The notes under the pieces are model-generated. The model was not told the origin of the DNA and did not search any database. It worked only from the letters and a program-made list of their open reading frames with translations. 64,000 nucleotides of DNA from Parapedobacter pyrenivorans (GTDB lineage Bacteria > Bacteroidota > Bacteroidia > Sphingobacteriales > Sphingobacteriaceae), in contig NZ_BMER01000002.1 in the NCBI RefSeq assembly GCF_014636865.1, positions 432,292 through 496,291 of the forward strand, written 5' to 3'. The position numbers and the translations under genes are program-made. Within the stretch, counting starts at the first letter, position 1. Every line of letters starts with the position of its first letter. Shown piece after piece: positions 36,505 through 45,187 of the stretch.

Positions 36505-37024
36505 CCCGTTGCCTCCTCGCTTTATCAAGTCGTATCATTGCGCCAAAATCGAGCCCAAGCGTCATGGCCTCCACCGTCATGATGATCCGTTTGGTACGTG
36601 TCTGTTCGGTTTTCGCCTCGTTGATGTATTTGATAAAATAATTGCGATGCGATTTTGCCAGCGCCATGAAACGGTCCATCAGATCAGCTTCGTCATCCAG
36701 CAAACAGCCTTCCAGGTCTTCCGGCATTTCAATCGTAAAGTCCTTGTCTTCTTCCAAAATAAAGGACAACACATCGCCGACGCCCTTCTTGAGTATCTTG
36801 CGCATGGTACCATTGATCGCCAAAATGTAGTCGCCCTCGCCTTTGGGCATAAGTGCCAGTCCGGAGAATGCGTGTCCGTCGATTTCCCCACGCACCCGAT
36901 AAACCTGCTTATAGTTTGGCTTTAACCGAAAAGCAATTACCTGCGGCACTTCAACGTAGGACCATCCCAACATGGCCGTTCCCTGCGTCTCAGCCCTCCA
37001 TATTTCGGCTTGAAAAGTTACCAT
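36497..37024 (-). CDS. YdeI/OmpD-associated family protein (DUF1905)
   Basis: A 175-residue cytosolic protein. The N-terminal ~90 residues are a DUF1905 beta barrel (FQAEIW, YRVRGEIDGHAFSGLALMPKG, GDVLSFILEED). The C-terminal ~65 residues are the YdeI-like helical part (SHRNYFIKYINEAKTEQTRTKRI). The function is unknown; E. coli YdeI has been linked to peptide resistance. It starts inside the end of ispE (7 bp overlap). Confidence 0.82.
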   Translation of the reverse strand: MVTFQAEIWRAETQGTAMLGWSYVEVPQVIAFRLKPNYKQVYRVRGEIDGHAFSGLALMPKGEGDYILAINGTMRKILKKGVGDVLSFILEEDKDFTIEMPEDLEGCLLDDEADLMDRFMALAKSHRNYFIKYINEAKTEQTRTKRIIMTVEAMTLGLDFGAMIRLDKARRQRGE

Positions 37025-37842
37025 CTCAAATTCTGCTCATTATCGATGTAGAATACCTTATACCCCGGGTCTAACCCAGCAAGTTCCACCTGCTCATTAA
37101 ACACCCCGTAAACGGATGATCCACTACCGCTCATCGCGGCAAACAACGCTCCCTGCTCATACAAAAGCGCCTTAACACGCGCTATTTCGGGGTATTTCTC
37201 AAAAATACCAACCTCGAAATCGTTGACGACCGCATCCCGCCATGCGGATACCGGTCGTGCAATAGCCGCTTGGAGTTGCCCCCCTACGGGATTTGGCATC
37301 ACGGTAGCATAGGCTTCCGCCGTAGCAACGTGGATATCAGGTTTTACCAACACCAAATGGTAGGACGACAGGTCCAATGCGACGTCTTGGAATACATCGC
37401 CAATCCCCGTGGCAAACACCGGCCGGTTACGGATAAAAAATGCGCAGTCGGCGCCCAGTCGACGGGCGTAGGCAATCAATTCCGGTTCACTGAGTCCCAG
37501 TGCAAACTGTTGATTGATCAGCTTTAATAAAAAAGCGGCATCGGCAGAACCTCCACCAAGCCCTGCACCGATCGGAATCGATTTATGCAAGTAGATATGT
37601 ACGGGCGGCAAGTTATGGGCTTGCCGGAGCAGTTCATACGCCTTTAAACACAGATTATCGTTACCCTCCCCAGGGATGGGCAGCCCAGATGGGATGAACC
37701 GGGTTTCACTGGCCGCTACCACTTCAAGCACGTCGTACACCCTCAACGGATAGAAAACCGTCTCCAGATCGTGGTACCCGTCTTCCCTGCGACGAAGCAC
37801 CTGAAGTCCGATATTGATTTTGGCATTAGCGAAACTAACCAT
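37018..37842 (-). CDS. ispE: 4-diphosphocytidyl-2-C-methyl-D-erythritol kinase
   Basis: A 274-residue GHMP kinase of the non-mevalonate isoprenoid pathway. The N-terminal FANAKINIGLQVLRRREDGYH and the ATP loop IPIGAGLGGGSADAAF are diagnostic, and the C-terminal MSGSGSSVYGVF motif is present. The start at 37842 has AAAGGAG 5 bp upstream, one of the few Shine-Dalgarno sequences in this window. The frame is open to 37938, but that start would precede the promoter. Confidence 0.94.
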   Translation of the reverse strand: MVSFANAKINIGLQVLRRREDGYHDLETVFYPLRVYDVLEVVAASETRFIPSGLPIPGEGNDNLCLKAYELLRQAHNLPPVHIYLHKSIPIGAGLGGGSADAAFLLKLINQQFALGLSEPELIAYARRLGADCAFFIRNRPVFATGIGDVFQDVALDLSSYHLVLVKPDIHVATAEAYATVMPNPVGGQLQAAIARPVSAWRDAVVNDFEVGIFEKYPEIARVKALLYEQGALFAAMSGSGSSVYGVFNEQVELAGLDPGYKVFYIDNEQNLRW

Positions 37843-37880
37843 TTTACTCCTTTCGATCCATAGCCCAGTTTGTTCGGCTA

Positions 37881-37888
37881 CAAACTTA
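37881..37888 (-). promoter_or_regulatory. ispE operon promoter -7 element
   Basis: On the minus strand TAAGTTTG matches TAnnTTTG, 38 bp upstream of the ispE ATG. It supports that start over the longer frame. Confidence 0.45.
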
Positions 37889-37954
37889 GCTAAAATGCAG
37901 GCACATTCCACGTTCAGCAAGCACTTCGATGTGAACAATTAGCTACGGAAATTG

Positions 37955-37984
37955 TTGCTACCCTATAAATTGTTGTTATCTTAG
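37955..37984 (+). promoter_or_regulatory. Promoter of the small lipoprotein gene
   Basis: TTG at 37955-37957 and TATCTTAG at 37977-37984 are spaced by 19 bp, a near-consensus promoter ending 6 bp before the first ATG. Confidence 0.35.
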
Positions 37985-37990
37985 ACCAAC

Positions 37991-38479
37991 ATGATGAACA
38001 TACAGACACTTTCAAGCCTTGTTTGCCTAGCCTCCCTGATGGCTTGCCAGTCCGGCACCGAACGCCACGAACAAGCTGATAATGATCGCAATGAAAGCCA
38101 AGAGCAAAAGTATTGCTTCCTCCGTACCGAAGGGATGCAGCAGCAGGATACGTCTTTCATCCAATTGATGGTCCGGAATGAAACGGTAAGCGGTATCTAC
38201 AATGTGATTCCACATGAAAAAGATGCCAGAAGGGGAACAGTACTCGGTAAATTGACGGATGATGTATTTGATTTAGTATGGACGTTTAGCCAAGAGGGGA
38301 TGCAGGATACCCTTCGTGTGGTGTTCAAACAACAGGACGGGAAATTACTGCAAAAACAGCTTACAGTCGATACCCTCACCGGAAGGCAGGTCACCGTGGA
38401 TTCCAGTCGCTTTTCCGAAACCTACGAGCCAGTAGATTGCGCGCCTACCAGCGAAGGAGACGATGTTGACTCGCCGTGA
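37991..38479 (+). CDS. Small lipoprotein of unknown function
   Basis: A 162-residue lipoprotein with lipobox SLMAC after a short signal peptide. The mature part is hydrophilic with beta-prone segments (YCFLRTEGMQQQDTSFIQLMV, VSGIYNVIPHEKDARRGTV) and resembles the small lipoproteins with a lipocalin/META-like pattern found in Bacteroidota. I do not recognise the family. The gene overlaps the 3' end of the convergent acyl-CoA dehydrogenase gene by 35 bp. Confidence 0.7.
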   Translation: MMNIQTLSSLVCLASLMACQSGTERHEQADNDRNESQEQKYCFLRTEGMQQQDTSFIQLMVRNETVSGIYNVIPHEKDARRGTVLGKLTDDVFDLVWTFSQEGMQDTLRVVFKQQDGKLLQKQLTVDTLTGRQVTVDSSRFSETYEPVDCAPTSEGDDVDSP

Positions 38480-39479
38480 ATAAATCCCGCCAAACCCGGT
38501 TTATTGTGGACGACTCGTCGGCAGCAATCAGTCCGACGCTCGGATAGGTGGCGATTACCTGTTTACGAGACATATCAACCAACGTCCGGCTCCGTTCTCC
38601 TACGGCGGTAGACCGCTCCGATGATAACGTGCCGGTACGGGTCAATTCATCCCAACTGGCATCAAGCGCTTCGTAGAACAACACCCTTGTTTTCCATATT
38701 TCCTTTTCAGCAGCATCCACCTGCGCCAGCAATTGCGGCGTATCGATTGCTGCCGCACATTCCAAAAAATGCCGCGCCATACCCAATGTATTCACTGCCA
38801 AGGTCGCTTCGGCAAACGGTAAAAAGGGATATTGATAAATCGGATGATCCCAGGTAGCCGCTTGGGGTACAATTGAAAACGTATGCGCTTCGTCCACCCA
38901 CAGATTATCCACTTCAAACGAATGACTGGCAGTAGCCTTTAGTCCGAAAGCGTTCCAGTCTTTGACAATCCGCACATCAGCCTTGGGAAAGAAAAACGAT
39001 TTAATCAGGTCGGTATCCTCGATAACACAATTGGCCGTGAAGTGCGTAAGGTGGGGTGCACCAGTGGCGTAGCGCCATTTACCGGAAACCCGGTAGCCAC
39101 CGTTTTCCATGATGGCCTTGCCCGAGGCCTGTCCACTACCGCCCAGGCAAACCGCACGATCGGCGAAAATTGCCGTGGCGATCGACCGGTCCATATAGCC
39201 CACAAACAGATTAGCGCCACCACAAAGCGTTACCGTCCACCCCAGGCTACCGTCAATCCGGGCCAACTCCTCTTCCAACCGTACACCATCGGACAGCGAT
39301 AATTCCAAACCACCAAGAGAACGGGGGACAAACAGCTTAAACCATCGATAATCCTGAATAACATCCGATATTCCTGCAGTCAGCTCGCCCGCTGCTTCGG
39401 CGTCGGCCGATAGGCCCCGCAGCCGTTCGGATACCGCAACCGGTATTGTCGATTCCGGAAAGTTCTTTTCCTCTTTCAT
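38445..39479 (-). CDS. Acyl-CoA dehydrogenase family flavoprotein
   Basis: A 344-residue protein of the acyl-CoA dehydrogenase/flavin monooxygenase fold. A helical N-terminus (FVPRSLGGLELSLSDGV), a central beta domain (GYRVSGKWRYATGAPHLTHF) and a C-terminal helical bundle ending in TASQHRLLRW are visible. The lack of the usual catalytic Glu context of fatty-acid enzymes places it nearer the DszC/HpaB-like oxidoreductases. Substrate unknown. Its start overlaps the pnuC stop by 4 bp. Confidence 0.78.
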   Translation of the reverse strand: MKEEKNFPESTIPVAVSERLRGLSADAEAAGELTAGISDVIQDYRWFKLFVPRSLGGLELSLSDGVRLEEELARIDGSLGWTVTLCGGANLFVGYMDRSIATAIFADRAVCLGGSGQASGKAIMENGGYRVSGKWRYATGAPHLTHFTANCVIEDTDLIKSFFFPKADVRIVKDWNAFGLKATASHSFEVDNLWVDEAHTFSIVPQAATWDHPIYQYPFLPFAEATLAVNTLGMARHFLECAAAIDTPQLLAQVDAAEKEIWKTRVLFYEALDASWDELTRTGTLSSERSTAVGERSRTLVDMSRKQVIATYPSVGLIAADESSTINRVWRDLFTASQHRLLRW

Positions 39480-40111
39480 GTTTGCCGATATACTTTGCTA
39501 TAGTCTTCGCGGCGAATGATACGCCGCCATTCAACGTAACCGAAAATAGCTACGATAAACAAAAACAACGTTAGCAGCGCATATAAATAGAGATCCTTGT
39601 AAGCCAACAGGGGAATAGCAAAAGCATTGCTGATATTGAGCAATATCCAGTTTTCGATTTTCCGTTTGGCCAGCAACCACATTCCCGCCCACGCCGTAGC
39701 GCTTACCCAAGCATCCCATGCCGGCACCGTGGAATCCGTGAGGTGGATTAGCGCATAATACAAAAGTGGAAAACCGATCGCTACAATCAACGCTGCGATG
39801 CGCCAATCCCGCCCAGTCGAATAGGCCGCCTTAACCGGTGTTTCGCCTTTCCGCGTTGCCCAATACACCCATCCAAAGACACTCATCACGAGGTAATACA
39901 GATTTAGCAAGATTTCGGCGTAAAGACCAGCCTCGTACAATACGAAGATCGTAATCAATATGCTGGCAACCCCGAACGGATAGAGCAATACCTTGTTGGC
40001 CTTGGCAAGGAGCACCTGGACCACCCCGCAAATCACACCCACCCAATGAAGGGCAGGCGTATGCAAGACCTGGTCAGCCAATTCGCTCAGCCAATTTACC
40101 AAGACGGTCAC
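39476..40111 (-). CDS. pnuC: PnuC family nicotinamide riboside (vitamin) transporter
   Basis: A 211-residue inner-membrane protein with about six or seven helices. LYYLVMSVFGWVYW is the PnuC signature, and the later NWILLNISNAFAIPLLAYKDL stretch is the conserved pore helix region. PnuC proteins carry nicotinamide riboside; relatives (PnuT, PnuX) carry thiamine or riboflavin, which cannot be excluded. It lies 2 bp after mqo and overlaps the acyl-CoA dehydrogenase gene. Confidence 0.85.
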   Translation of the reverse strand: MTVLVNWLSELADQVLHTPALHWVGVICGVVQVLLAKANKVLLYPFGVASILITIFVLYEAGLYAEILLNLYYLVMSVFGWVYWATRKGETPVKAAYSTGRDWRIAALIVAIGFPLLYYALIHLTDSTVPAWDAWVSATAWAGMWLLAKRKIENWILLNISNAFAIPLLAYKDLYLYALLTLFLFIVAIFGYVEWRRIIRREDYSKVYRQT

Positions 40112-40113
40112 AC

Positions 40114-41631
40114 CTAAACCGATTCGAGTGTTCGTTCCAGCTTCAATACCGCAGCGGAGCGCTCACGGGTTTCCCTGCACAGTTGCTCATCTTTGGCAAT
40201 GGAGCGGCTGAAAGAAGGAATCATCTCACGCAGTTTGCTCAAGTATTGTGCAGTCTTGGCCCGCTCCGGGAAACACCGGGCGAGCAAGTCGACCATGATC
40301 GATACCGACGTGGACGCACCCGGTGATGCCCCGAGAAGCGCCGAAATGGTACCATCGGCGCTGCTGACCACTTCTGTACCGAATTCAAGTATCCCGCCGT
40401 GCTTCTCATCCTTCTTAATGACCTGCACGCGTTGCCCGGCAATTTCGAGCTTCCAATCTTTCATGCGTGCAGTAGGCACATATTCCTTCAAGGCGGCCAA
40501 CCGGTCGTCCGGGCTTTGCCTTACCTGATTAATCAGGTATTTGGTCAATGGAATATTGTCCATACCCGCTGCCAACATCGGCCGGATATTATTGAGCTTA
40601 ATCGACGCCGGCAGATCAAGCCAGGAGCCATTTTTGAGGAACTTGGTAGAAAAACCAGCATACGGACCAAACAGCAATGCTGTTTTTCCATCAATGACAC
40701 GGGTATCGAGATGAGGCACAGACATCGGTGGCGATCCGACAGCCGCTTTACCATATACCTTCGCATGGTGTTTAGCAATGATTTCCGGATTGGTACATTT
40801 CAACCATTGTCCGCTGACCGGAAATCCACCGAAGCCATCAGCTTCCGGTATCCCCGATTTTTCAAGCAGCAAAAGCGAGCCGCCGCCGGCACCGATGAAG
40901 ACGAATTTAGCAGACACCGTCCGCTTCTTATCGGTGGTTAGGTTTTTGACGGTCACCTCCCAACGGCCATCGTCTGCCCGCTCAATATCGCGCACCTCGT
41001 GCGCAAGCCTAAGCTTCACCCCGTCACGTTGTATCAGGTGGAGGAACAATGCACGTGTCAGCGCTCCGAAATTAACGTCCGTACCGATGTCGATCCGGGT
41101 AGCCGCTAACTTTTCGCGGGCATCACGGCCCTCCATGATCAACGGTATCCAATTGCGCAGCACATCATGGTCTTCTGTATACGCCATACCCTGAAACAAA
41201 TGGTGCTCCTGCATCGTTTCGTAACGCTTACGGAGGAAGGAAACATTTTCCTCGCCAAATACGAAGCTCATATGGGGAACACTCCGGATAAAGCTCTCGG
41301 GATGGTCTATCATGCCGCTGGAAACCAGGTAAGACCAGAATTCCTTGGACTGTTCAAAGGCCTCAGCAATGTTTATCGCCTTACCGATGTCTACCGAACC
41401 ATCGGGCCGCTGCGGGGTATAGTTCAGCTCACAAAGCGCTGAGTGCCCTGTACCGGCATTATTCCAGGCATCGGAGCTTTCGGCGGCCACTTCATCCAGC
41501 CTTTCAAAAATCTCGATGCTCGCGCGGGGGTGCAATTCGTTGATCAGGGTACCCAACGTGGCGCTCATGATTCCTGCGCCGATAAGAACAACATCCACCT
41601 CCTCGGCGGTTTTCTTTCTTCTTTTGCTCAT
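40114..41631 (-). CDS. mqo: Malate:quinone oxidoreductase
   Basis: A 505-residue FAD-dependent membrane-associated enzyme that oxidises malate to oxaloacetate and reduces quinone. The dinucleotide motif GAGIMSATLG lies near residues 18-27. ESSDAWNNAGTGHSALCELNYTP and PHLDTRVIDGKTALLFGPYAGFSTKFL are family stretches. It is the first gene of an operon with pnuC and the acyl-CoA dehydrogenase. A promoter element and palindrome lie upstream. Confidence 0.94.
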   Translation of the reverse strand: MSKRRKKTAEEVDVVLIGAGIMSATLGTLINELHPRASIEIFERLDEVAAESSDAWNNAGTGHSALCELNYTPQRPDGSVDIGKAINIAEAFEQSKEFWSYLVSSGMIDHPESFIRSVPHMSFVFGEENVSFLRKRYETMQEHHLFQGMAYTEDHDVLRNWIPLIMEGRDAREKLAATRIDIGTDVNFGALTRALFLHLIQRDGVKLRLAHEVRDIERADDGRWEVTVKNLTTDKKRTVSAKFVFIGAGGGSLLLLEKSGIPEADGFGGFPVSGQWLKCTNPEIIAKHHAKVYGKAAVGSPPMSVPHLDTRVIDGKTALLFGPYAGFSTKFLKNGSWLDLPASIKLNNIRPMLAAGMDNIPLTKYLINQVRQSPDDRLAALKEYVPTARMKDWKLEIAGQRVQVIKKDEKHGGILEFGTEVVSSADGTISALLGASPGASTSVSIMVDLLARCFPERAKTAQYLSKLREMIPSFSRSIAKDEQLCRETRERSAAVLKLERTLESV

Positions 41632-41647
41632 TTTGCTACAATTGGTG

Positions 41648-41675
41648 CAAAATTAATGACAGAAATCAGATTTCT
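41648..41675 (-). promoter_or_regulatory. mqo promoter with overlapping palindrome
   Basis: The minus-strand -7 element TAATTTTG (41648-41655) is 16 bp upstream of the mqo ATG. Directly upstream of it, AGAAATC-A-GATTTCT (41661-41675) is a perfect 15-bp odd palindrome covering about -20 to -34 relative to the expected transcription start, the place of a repressor or activator site. Confidence 0.5.
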
Positions 41676-41743
41676 ACCATATTTTCCTCATTAATTACAG
41701 AAGCATAACAATCTGCACACGCCAACAATTATCGGGGATCTTA

Positions 41744-41827
41744 GCGATAAATCGCAACAACCTCATTAACAATACATTTTTAGCCTTAAGCAAATAAAAA
41801 TACAAAAAAAAATTGCTAAAACGTTTT
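41744..41827. promoter_or_regulatory. Two palindromes in the mqo/SusC divergent gap
   Basis: GCGAT-AA-ATCGC (41744-41755) and AAAACGTTTT (41818-41827) are perfect palindromes. The second has the central CG and A/T flanks of LacI-type operators. The 527-bp gap (41632-42158) otherwise contains only a 34-codon ORF (41859-41963) with no recognisable product. Confidence 0.35.
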
Positions 41828-42158
41828 TTGTTTGTACATTAGCTCCCACAAACCAACAATGAACTTGACCCCATCGGCGGATGGGACGGAGAATTTAGAA
41901 CAATTTAGTTACCTGTTAAACGAACCAAAGATTATGAGAAACTGCTTTACTTTCATTACCTAAGTTTACGCCGCAATAGTACTTGGCGCACATCATTTAG
42001 TTTTATATTGACTTTCTTGCTTGTGTAAGGAGCCTAAGGGATTCTGATGGTCCTGTCGATTAGCGTGTCCTTTTGATTCGACTGTATCTACCAGCGCGAT
42101 TCTCAGTGAGCAACAATTAACCATAGCGATATTTATTATCCAAACAACCAATATATAT

Positions 42159-45158
42159 ATGCGTAATACGAGAATATTGTTCGGCTGCATGCTGATGGTA
42201 CTATTCATACATCCGGTATTTGCAGTTTCCGTTTCGCGGATTACCCACCTTCACCAGGAGGGGCAGGACACGTTAGCAACGCCTACACAACAAGACAGCC
42301 TCGCAACGGATTCAACACGGATTGCACTGCTTGCGCCTGCAGGAAGGGATTCGGTTTTCAGTGACCAGACCGTGCAGATTATTGCCTTCGATGTTGAAAA
42401 AATCGCCCGTTTCCCGGCAACCTCCCTCCAACAGTACCTAAAGGACCAGGCTCCCGGCCTTTACGTTCAGGAAGATTCCGGTGAACCGGGCAGCGTACAA
42501 TCGATGTACCTGCGTGGCATACCCATGCCCATCCTGTCGCAAAAGGAAGTCTATCAGTCCCAGCCACTGGTTGTTTTGGATGGCATTCCGCTCATCGGCG
42601 AACATCCCTTCGCTTACGACATCCAACAGTACCAGTTTAACCGGATTGGCCCGGCCACGAACTTGTTGAGTAACATCGACATGAATAACATCGAGTCGGT
42701 AAAGGTATTAAAAGACTTGGCCGGTACGGCGGTATACGGTCCGTTGGCGGCCAATGGGGTGATCGTGATTACCACCAAGCAGCCTTCTGCCGAACGGAAG
42801 ATCAGTTTCAACTCCTACGTGGGCATGGCTCAACGGCCGGTGGTCACCACCATCAATGGTGCATATGAAAATGCATTCCGGCGCCAGTTCTACGATCGCT
42901 ACACGGCTACGGGGCGGTACTCGGCGGATGATAGCTATCCCCTGTACCTGAGTGATTCGCTGAATACGGCCTATTATGGTCCATCTAATTGGACCGACAA
43001 CTACTACCGAACCGGGTTGGTGTATTCAGCCGATGCCGATATAGCGGGCGGCGGCGAACGCGCTAATTTCCGGTTTGCGGTCGGGCACCTGCAGAATCAG
43101 GGCGTGGCCGACGAAACTGGGCTCAAGCGCTACAATGCCTTGTTCAACATCAACATGAAGCCACTCAAATGGCTACTGTTTTCAGCCATGGTTAACGGGA
43201 ATCGCGTACAGCGCAACCGTAATCGGTCATTGCGCGACCGGTTTGCAACCATGTCCTACATTCCAGACCTTTCTTCGCCTCTTTCGCCCAACAACGAGCT
43301 TTACACCCAGTACGTTGGCCAGTTCGACAACAGCTTCGACGACAATGCCACGAACATCGTAGAAGGCCATGCCAAATTGGTATTTGATTTTAATCGGCTC
43401 AAGGTATCCTCGAGGCTGGCCGTAGATTACAATGAGGGGTACCGAGACCTTTTCTATCCGCGTACGCTGATGGAGGAGAATAGCTTCGCCTCCAATTACT
43501 ATGGATACAACCAACGGTTGGTGTTTGATAACCACGTGTCGTATGATGTCAATGTGGGCGACCGGCATAGCCTGCTTATCGAGGGCGGTGGCGTGCTCCA
43601 GTGGGACGCGTTCAAATATAACTACGCTTACGCTTACAAAGGCATCAACGACTTCATCAAAATCAACTTGCTGGAGTCGAATCCAGACGATGGCAATTAC
43701 CTCAATCCGCTTGCGTTCCCCCGCGAACTCGTTTACAAGTTCTTGGACTACACCAAGCAAAACCTGATTTCTTTTTACGGCCGGGGATCTTATAACTTTG
43801 ACGATAAGTATACGGTTTCGCTGGTGCTCCGTTCGGATGGTTCATCCAACGCCCAGCCCACCAACCGGTGGCTGTTCACCCCCACCTTATCCCTGGGGTG
43901 GAATGTCAAAAACGACCTGCTGGCCGACGACCGTGTATTTTCAACCTTCAACGTACGCGCCAGTGCCGGGCGGTTGGGGCGCCTCAACGTATTCGACAAC
44001 TTTTCGCAAGGCCCCTCCTACTCAACGTTTGTGGGCTATACCGGCAACGTGGTCACGCCGGGCTACAACGGCTTCGGTGTGCTCACCCGGCCTTATGAGT
44101 TTGGCTGGTCGGGCTATGGCATTCCCTGGGCGTATACCGATCAACTGAATATCGGTGTAGACTTGGGATTTGCCAACGAGCGCGTCCGGTTAAACCTGGA
44201 TTGGTACACCAAGTACGATCGTAATCAATTACTGGGCATTCCATCCCATGCGGAGTTCGGTTACCGGCATTCCTACGAATCGGGTATGGAAGTAAACAAT
44301 ACGGGCGTGGATCTTTCGCTAGCCGTCGATGCTGTCCGTAGCACTAACGGTGGATTTAGCTGGACACCTTCGATAAACCTGAATTACAACCAGAACAAGC
44401 TCACGGCACTGCCGGGCGGGCTTGATGAAATCGTTATCGACAACCGGTTATTTCGCGTAGGCGAACGCATTGATCGCTTCTGGCTGCTGGAAAATGAGGG
44501 CATTTATCTTTCGGATGCCGAGGTGCCGGTTATAGCGGGGCAACCGCTGAGCTACAATGGTATTCCCTTACGCGCGGGCGACCCACGCTGGGCGGATGCC
44601 AATGGCGATAACGTGATCGATGATGACGACCGGACGTTCATGGGCAATATCTTCCCCAAAGTTTCGGGCGGATTCGCCAACCAGTTCAGCTACGGCAACT
44701 GGACGTTGGACGCCAATTTTTACTTCAACCTCGGCCGCAATATCCTCAACAATGAGATGGCCAACCGCTTTGACTTCATCAACCGCGAGGGCACCGTTGA
44801 GATGGGCTCGGTGAAGGAAATCACATTCTGGGAGAAACGTGGCGACTATAGCCAGTACCCGATATATAACCCGTGGAGCAACGTGATCCCCTACCGGGCG
44901 GAGCAAGACCTGTTTCTTGAAGACGGCTCCTTTCTGAAGCTGCGCACACTTTCAATAGGCTACGACTTGAGCGATTTCATGCGCGAGCGCTCATCGACCA
45001 TCGATCGGCTTTACGTCTATTGTACGGGCCACAACCTCTTCACGCTATCGAACTATACGGGGCGTGACCCGGAACTGGTGAATTTCGCGGGGCGCGACAC
45101 GGGCTATGGATTGCCCATACCGCGCACGTTTACTTTGGGTATCCGGATGAATTTGTAA
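42159..45158 (+). CDS. SusC/RagA family TonB-linked protein lacking the N-terminal regulatory domain
   Basis: A 999-residue outer membrane transporter. The signal peptide ends near PVFAV. A ~50-residue Thr/Asp-rich segment and then the plug follow (YLKDQAPGLYV, QPLVVLDGIPLIGEHPF, SusC box LKDLAGTAVYGPLAANGVIVITTK). The carboxypeptidase-D-like domain found in most SusC proteins is absent. The barrel ends in RTFTLGIRMNL. It heads a plus-strand run of ten genes that starts with its own SusD partner. Confidence 0.9.
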   Translation: MRNTRILFGCMLMVLFIHPVFAVSVSRITHLHQEGQDTLATPTQQDSLATDSTRIALLAPAGRDSVFSDQTVQIIAFDVEKIARFPATSLQQYLKDQAPGLYVQEDSGEPGSVQSMYLRGIPMPILSQKEVYQSQPLVVLDGIPLIGEHPFAYDIQQYQFNRIGPATNLLSNIDMNNIESVKVLKDLAGTAVYGPLAANGVIVITTKQPSAERKISFNSYVGMAQRPVVTTINGAYENAFRRQFYDRYTATGRYSADDSYPLYLSDSLNTAYYGPSNWTDNYYRTGLVYSADADIAGGGERANFRFAVGHLQNQGVADETGLKRYNALFNINMKPLKWLLFSAMVNGNRVQRNRNRSLRDRFATMSYIPDLSSPLSPNNELYTQYVGQFDNSFDDNATNIVEGHAKLVFDFNRLKVSSRLAVDYNEGYRDLFYPRTLMEENSFASNYYGYNQRLVFDNHVSYDVNVGDRHSLLIEGGGVLQWDAFKYNYAYAYKGINDFIKINLLESNPDDGNYLNPLAFPRELVYKFLDYTKQNLISFYGRGSYNFDDKYTVSLVLRSDGSSNAQPTNRWLFTPTLSLGWNVKNDLLADDRVFSTFNVRASAGRLGRLNVFDNFSQGPSYSTFVGYTGNVVTPGYNGFGVLTRPYEFGWSGYGIPWAYTDQLNIGVDLGFANERVRLNLDWYTKYDRNQLLGIPSHAEFGYRHSYESGMEVNNTGVDLSLAVDAVRSTNGGFSWTPSINLNYNQNKLTALPGGLDEIVIDNRLFRVGERIDRFWLLENEGIYLSDAEVPVIAGQPLSYNGIPLRAGDPRWADANGDNVIDDDDRTFMGNIFPKVSGGFANQFSYGNWTLDANFYFNLGRNILNNEMANRFDFINREGTVEMGSVKEITFWEKRGDYSQYPIYNPWSNVIPYRAEQDLFLEDGSFLKLRTLSIGYDLSDFMRERSSTIDRLYVYCTGHNLFTLSNYTGRDPELVNFAGRDTGYGLPIPRTFTLGIRMNL

Positions 45159-45187
45159 ATCATAGATCAACGTACGAGCGATAAATC

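Noticed and set aside
36395-36925. 176-codon open frame on the plus strand
   Set aside because: Antisense to bcp and ydeI, which have clear families.
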